From: CAYURR01 sp964446745
GTDB taxonomy: Bacteria > Bacillota > Clostridia > Lachnospirales > WQUN01
Assembly (NCBI GenBank): GCA_964446745.1
Contig: CAYURR010000145.1
Location: 1 to 7,563 of the forward strand
Direction: 5' to 3'
DNA: 7,563 nucleotides
Shown here: piece by piece, positions 4,827 through 7,563 of the stretch
Position numbering within the stretch: position 1 is the stretch's first letter
Layout of the letters: each line of letters starts with the position of its first letter
The notes under the pieces: generated by a model
The model's input: the letters and a program-made list of their open reading frames with translations, nothing else
Databases searched by the model: none
Told to the model about the DNA's origin: nothing
Translations under genes and position numbers: made by a program

Positions 4827-4849
4827 AGGCGAAATATATTTTTCCTTGC
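4824..4849. promoter_or_regulatory. Candidate operator: inverted repeat over the AraC copy 1 promoter
   Basis: GCAAGG (4824-4829) and CCTTGC (4844-4849) form a perfect 6-bp inverted repeat with a 14-bp spacer covering the region just upstream of the -10. A second small palindrome, TGCAT-TTT-ATGCA (4847-4859), adjoins it. Placement fits autoregulation, but no binding protein can be assigned. Confidence 0.35.
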
Positions 4850-4859
4850 ATTTTATGCA

Positions 4860-5103
4860 CTAAAAAGTCAGGTTGGAGTTTATGATTTTATAGAAATAAT
4901 TTTTAAGCTATATAATAGTGCATTGTGCTACACCATTGCTATTGAGTCACGCCCTCGGCAGAGCCCTGCACTTTACCGCTTGCGGAAAGACATCACCGCC
5001 GAGGAGCTTTTTCATATAGATTTCCCATTTCATAGGAGACATGAAATAAGGGCGTAGGTTTGTTTGCCTATCTGTGCAAGACACTTTACTTCATTGTCTC
5101 AGT
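4860..5103. other. Intergenic stretch between the two AraC genes
   Basis: The gap between the two regulators is 309 bp (4795-5103). Beyond the promoter of copy 1 I see no start codon with a ribosome binding site leading to a meaningful ORF. It holds a perfect 7-bp inverted repeat CCTCGGC (4953-4959) / GCCGAGG (4998-5004) enclosing CCGC-TT-GCGG (4976-4985). A second repeat, ATTTCAT (5027-5033) / ATGAAAT (5041-5047), follows. An open plus-strand frame (4818-5057) lacks a start and is not called. Confidence 0.4.
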
Positions 5104-5961
5104 CTACTTCTTTTTCACCGGGATCCATATCTCGCTATAGTAATTCTCGTCTTGCACGCCGTTCGGGTAATCAGATGGAGCGCTGTACATTTCGATATTG
5201 TAGCCGGCGGCAAATTCGTAGCCATTACAGTTTGGCAGCCATTCCGAATAAACCTTTTGGTTAGCCTCGAGCATCGCATCTGGCAGTGCACCCGGGCAAG
5301 GAAATACAACCCATGTAAAGGCCGGGATTGTTTTTAAGACGAAACCACCCGGCACCTCAGAGCCTCCGTTATACTCGTCTGCGATCAGATATTCAAATTC
5401 CTTTCCGCCCATGCCCTCGTCAATGTTGATGCCAAACATGCCGCTTACTGTATCCCCGTTACCTTTTTGATAGTGCTCCGCCCAAAACTTCGGGATTTCC
5501 GATCTTGCGTTGTCGTACGGAAACGTTTTAGACACACCTATCACTGTAAATGAGTCTTTCTCTACAATTTTGTAATCCACGGTAAACCCACCTTTCAAAG
5601 TGAATGATATTTTAAGAGGCGCAAATGATTTGATTATTGCGCCATCCCTTCGCACAGCGGTCGGTGTGACACCATGGAAACGTGTAAACGCTTTCGTAAA
5701 GCTGTCCGGGGAATCATATCCGTATTTCAGAGCGATATCGATGATCTTTGCATCTGTGGAAACAAGCTCACCGCCCGCGAGTGCAAGTCTTCGCTGCCTA
5801 ATATAGTCGCTGACGGTAAAACCACAGAGCATGGAAAACCCCTTTTGAAAATAGAACGGTGAGATTAATACATTGCCCGCGATATCTTCAATGGTTAGCT
5901 CATTCGTAAGATTATCTTCGATATATCTGATAGCTTCGCTGATGCTGTCTATCCATTTCAT
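5104..5961 (-). CDS. AraC-family regulator with GyrI-like effector domain (copy 2)
   Basis: A 285-residue paralogue of the gene at 3946-4794 with the same architecture. The AraC helix-turn-helix pair spans about 8-105 (IEDIAGNVLISPFYFQKGF, then IIDIALKYGYDSPDSFTKAF). The GyrI-like ligand-binding domain spans about 127-284 (VDYKIVEKDSFTVIGVS, FTWVVFPCPG, VYSEWLPNCNGY, SEIWIPVKKK). The shared block IIDxxLKYGYxSPxxFxxAFxxxHGVxP shows common origin, while the ligand domains differ enough to expect different effectors. ATG 5961 is preferred because GGGGGTGA (5974-5967) lies five bases before it; GTG at 5970 in the same frame has no comparable site and would add three residues. The direct target is unknown. 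It is transcribed away from the IS element. Confidence 0.92.
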   Translation of the reverse strand: MKWIDSISEAIRYIEDNLTNELTIEDIAGNVLISPFYFQKGFSMLCGFTVSDYIRQRRLALAGGELVSTDAKIIDIALKYGYDSPDSFTKAFTRFHGVTPTAVRRDGAIIKSFAPLKISFTLKGGFTVDYKIVEKDSFTVIGVSKTFPYDNARSEIPKFWAEHYQKGNGDTVSGMFGINIDEGMGGKEFEYLIADEYNGGSEVPGGFVLKTIPAFTWVVFPCPGALPDAMLEANQKVYSEWLPNCNGYEFAAGYNIEMYSAPSDYPNGVQDENYYSEIWIPVKKK

Positions 5962-5981
5962 AATATTCACCCCCGCCTGTG

Positions 5982-5990
5982 TTTATATCA
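5982..5990 (-). promoter_or_regulatory. Possible extended -10 promoter of AraC copy 2
   Basis: On the minus strand TGATATAAA (5990-5982) resembles an extended -10 element. It lies about 20 bp before the start codon and has no clear -35, the same layout as the promoter of copy 1. Confidence 0.4.
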
Positions 5991-6115
5991 TATCACCTCA
6001 AAAGCCCGTGTTCCCGATTTATTGTGCTTTTTTCTGTCCGTAAGATTTTAGCACTTCATGCTGGCCACAAGCTTAAGCCATTGCATGTCAATTCCGCTCC
6101 ATCAAGTATGTAACA

Positions 6116-6136
6116 ATATCCAAATACTCTGGATAT
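6116..6136. repeat. Inverted repeat next to the IS left end
   Basis: ATATCCA (6116-6122) and TGGATAT (6130-6136) form a perfect 7-bp inverted repeat with a 7-bp loop. It ends four bases before the left end of the insertion sequence and may be the insertion target structure or unrelated. Confidence 0.45.
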
Positions 6137-6140
6137 ATAC

Positions 6141-6184
6141 TGTCCCCATGAAACTAGACACAGAATTGCAAAACATCATGACAC
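6141..6184 (+). repeat. Left terminal inverted repeat of the IS
   Basis: Begins TGTCCCCATG and ends with AAAACATCATGACAC (6170-6184), which is identical to the complement of 7461-7475. GACAC at 6157-6161 also has a counterpart in the right end. Confidence 0.8.
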
Positions 6185-6221
6185 CTGCTAAGGTATAAAC
6201 AAGAAGGAAGGGTGTCAAGAA

Positions 6222-6557
6222 ATGGGGAAGAGACAATTCACAGCAGAGTATAAGGCTAAGTTGATACTTGAAGTATTAGCAGAAGAAAGCCACATTAGCG
6301 AAATAGCATCCAGATAGAATCTAAGCCGAACACAATTGCAAAACTGGAAACGTGAGTTCATAGATAATGCAGCTAAAGTATTTTCACAAAACAAAATAGA
6401 AAGAGAAGCCAAAAGCATTGCCAATGAAGCGTTAGAGCGAGAAAGTGATTTAATGAAAAAGGTCGGTCAGCTCACATTAGAGGTGGACTGGCTCAAAAAA
6501 AAATCTGCCCAAATACTCGGATCTGATTGGGAAACAAAATCTGGTTTCAAAAGATGA
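6222..6557 (+). pseudogene. IS3-family orfA, interrupted by an amber codon
   Basis: The frame starts at ATG 6222 after AAGGAAGGG (6204-6212) and would give 111 codons. The first 31 residues (MGKRQFTAEYKAKLILEVLA...) are a typical IS3 OrfA helix-turn-helix start. TAG at 6315-6317 then interrupts, followed in frame by NLSRTQLQNWKREF, the usual recognition-helix block, and LTLEVDWLKKK, the coiled-coil end. TAG probably arose from CAG (Gln) by one C-to-T change. The product is the DNA-binding part of the transposase and is needed for the OrfAB fusion, so the change should disable the element unless amber is suppressed. ATG 6336 is not a likely real start. Confidence 0.85.
6495..6503 (+). other. 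Run of nine A in the orfA/orfB overlap
   Basis: Nine consecutive A lie within the LKKK codons of orfA, inside the stretch where the orfA and orfB frames overlap (6481-6557). It is a plausible slippage site for making the OrfAB fusion. Here orfB is in the +1 frame relative to orfA, not the -1 frame usual in IS3, so loss of one A in the transcript would join them. Confidence 0.45.
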
Positions 6558-6585
6558 TCCATTATCGGTAAAGCGGCAGTGCGAG

Positions 6586-7371
6586 TTGCTCGGATTGAAT
6601 CGTAGCAGCGTATATTATTCGGCAAAACCGGCATCAACAAAAAAAATAGAGAGGGAAGAGTATATCAAGTCACGGATAGATTATTGGCACACACATCAGT
6701 GCTATCTCGGCGTCAGAGGACTAAAGAACAAACTGCGAAAAGAAGATAATGTTACCATAGGGCGAAAGCTAATACGACGCTATATGGAAGAGATTGGTAT
6801 TCACGCCGTGTATCCAAAGCCAAATACATCAAAACGCAACAGGCAACATGCTATTTATCCTTATCTGTTACGCAACAAGTCAATATTCATGTCCAACCAA
6901 GTATGGGCGATCGATATAACATACATAAAAATGGGTAGAACCCATATGTACCTAACAGCAATAATTGATTGGTACAGCCGATTTGTTGTAAGTTGGAGTT
7001 TATCTGACAGTCTGGAAACCGCAGCGGTCATAGAAGCAGTGCAAGAAGGCATAGGGAAATATGGCATCCCGGGCATCATCAATTCAGACCAAGGTAGTCA
7101 ATTCACGAGTAATGAATATAGTGGATTGTTGCGCTCATATGGCATTAGGCAAAGCATGGACGGAAAAGCTCGGTGGGTAGACAATGTTATTATCGAGCGA
7201 TGGTTTCGTAGTCTCAAGTGCGAAAATATCTATATTAACGATTATACGAGCCCAAGGGAATTACGACACGGTATAGCCGATTACGTAAGTGAATACAACA
7301 TGAGCAGACCGCATACCGAGCATGACGGAGACTATCCATGCGAGGTATATCGCAAACATTTTGTTGCATGA
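6586..7371 (+). CDS. IS3-family orfB, DDE transposase catalytic part
   Basis: From TTG 6586 the frame gives 261 residues; it stays open upstream to 6481 and reads DDPLSVKRQCELLGLNRSSVYY across the start, so the native protein begins further upstream, probably as part of an OrfAB fusion. After a HTH_21-like N-terminal region, the integrase core (rve) has D110 in WAIDITYI, D168 in NSDQGSQFTS and E204 in DNVIIERWFRSLK. That is 35 residues between the second D and E, the DD35E spacing of IS3. The end RPHTEHDGDYPCEVY differs from the common RPHQSLG...P.EVY pattern but keeps the last helix. No internal stop is seen. It cuts and joins IS ends through two Mg2+ ions. Confidence 0.9.
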   Translation: MLGLNRSSVYYSAKPASTKKIEREEYIKSRIDYWHTHQCYLGVRGLKNKLRKEDNVTIGRKLIRRYMEEIGIHAVYPKPNTSKRNRQHAIYPYLLRNKSIFMSNQVWAIDITYIKMGRTHMYLTAIIDWYSRFVVSWSLSDSLETAAVIEAVQEGIGKYGIPGIINSDQGSQFTSNEYSGLLRSYGIRQSMDGKARWVDNVIIERWFRSLKCENIYINDYTSPRELRHGIADYVSEYNMSRPHTEHDGDYPCEVYRKHFVA

Positions 7372-7391
7372 CCCTGAGTGAAAAGTCCGCA

Positions 7392-7442
7392 AGATTTTTG
7401 GAACCTCCATTCCGCTACGCTCCATTACGGTTCCAAAAATCT
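7392..7442 (+). repeat. Perfect 14-bp hairpin near the IS right end
   Basis: AGATTTTTGGAACC (7392-7405) pairs perfectly with GGTTCCAAAAATCT (7429-7442). The 23-nt loop region contains CTCCATTCCG and CTCCATTACG, a 10-bp direct repeat with one difference. It lies 20 bp after orfB and before the right inverted repeat. It may end transposase transcription or block readthrough into the IS; there is no T-run after it. Confidence 0.7.
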
Positions 7443-7460
7443 CATATCATCAGAACTCAA

Positions 7461-7503
7461 GTGTCATGATGTTTTTAGAAATCGTGTCTTGACATGGAGG
7501 ACA
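7461..7503 (-). repeat. Right terminal inverted repeat of the IS
   Basis: Read on the minus strand it begins TGTCCTCCATG and carries the 15-bp block AAAACATCATGACAC identical to the left repeat. Between them the two ends match only partly (GACAC shared). Confidence 0.8.
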
Positions 7504-7509
7504 CTTTAG

Positions 7510-7549
7510 AGCAAGGCTTGCTGAAAAAAATAATTTTCCGGAGCAAGCC
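7510..7549. repeat. Inverted repeats just right of the IS
   Basis: GGCTTGCT (7515-7522) pairs with AGCAAGCC (7542-7549), and AGCAAG (7510-7515) can also pair with CTTGCT (7517-7522). The loop contains seven A followed by TAATTTT. The window ends soon after, so no gene can be assigned. Confidence 0.4.
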
Positions 7550-7563
7550 GATGCTATGTTAAA

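Larger units (their letters stand above)
6141..7503 (+). mobile_element. IS3-family insertion sequence, 1363 bp
   Basis: The element is bounded by imperfect terminal inverted repeats starting TGTCC at 6141 and ending GGACA at 7503, in the TG...CA form usual for IS3. It contains orfA (helix-turn-helix and leucine-zipper region) and orfB (DDE transposase) in the usual order. The 1.36-kb size fits the family. No 3-4 bp target duplication is seen: ATAC is on the left, CTTT on the right. orfA carries an internal amber codon, so the copy is probably not autonomous. Confidence 0.88.

Noticed and set aside
5041..5049. ATG AAA TAA after AGGAG
   Set aside because: A two-codon frame inside an inverted repeat; not a meaningful gene.
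4818..5057. 80-codon open plus-strand frame reading ALYRLRKDITAEELF near its end
   Set aside because: It has no ATG and no ribosome site, overlaps the AraC promoter, and the sequence is not recognised. At most it is a gene fragment.
1..7563. CRISPR array, rRNA, toxin-antitoxin, phage or defence system
   Set aside because: No regularly spaced repeats, no rRNA-like sequence and no genes of those families were seen on either strand.

Overview
The window looks like chromosomal DNA of an endospore-forming member of the Bacillota, most likely class Clostridia. The main evidence is a complete spoIIR, a gene restricted to spore formers, preceded by a close match to a SigF (forespore sigma factor) promoter. 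Strong purine-rich ribosome binding sites, SigA-type promoters and a tRNA-Leu without an encoded CCA end agree with this. The species cannot be named from the sequence.

Layout. Positions 1-134 hold the start of a divergent minus-strand gene, cut by the window edge, with its own SigA-type promoter. Positions 139-903 are the SigF-type promoter and spoIIR. Positions 904-1413 carry no conventional gene. They hold a 13-codon mini-ORF with a near-perfect Shine-Dalgarno, a GC-rich stretch that may be a decayed small gene or a structured RNA, a strong hairpin, and a consensus promoter (TTGACA, 17 bp, TATAAT) for the tRNA-Leu(AAG) at 1414-1497, which is closed by a good terminator. From 1584 to 3805 four plus-strand genes form a probable operon: a GNAT acetyltransferase, a Cof-type HAD phosphatase, a one-domain bacterial PH protein and a NUDIX hydrolase. 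Three successive hairpins follow. On the minus strand at 3946-5961 lie two paralogous AraC-type regulators with GyrI-like C-terminal ligand-binding domains. Positions 6141-7503 are an IS3-family insertion sequence with imperfect terminal inverted repeats, an amber codon in orfA and an unusual frame relation between orfA and orfB.

Functionally, spoIIR is the forespore signal that triggers SigE activation in the mother cell. The four-gene operon looks like a loosely connected metabolite-repair or nucleotide-sanitising set, but only the individual families can be supported, not a joint pathway. The two AraC/GyrI proteins are probable small-molecule-responsive regulators; no efflux pump or enzyme target lies beside them in the window.

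I found no convincing new multi-gene system. The observations most worth checking are the mini-ORF with Shine-Dalgarno and anti-Shine-Dalgarno at 1023-1189, the tRNA promoter embedded in a hairpin, the repeat and hairpin structures around the NUDIX gene, and the IS orfA/orfB junction with its run of nine A.
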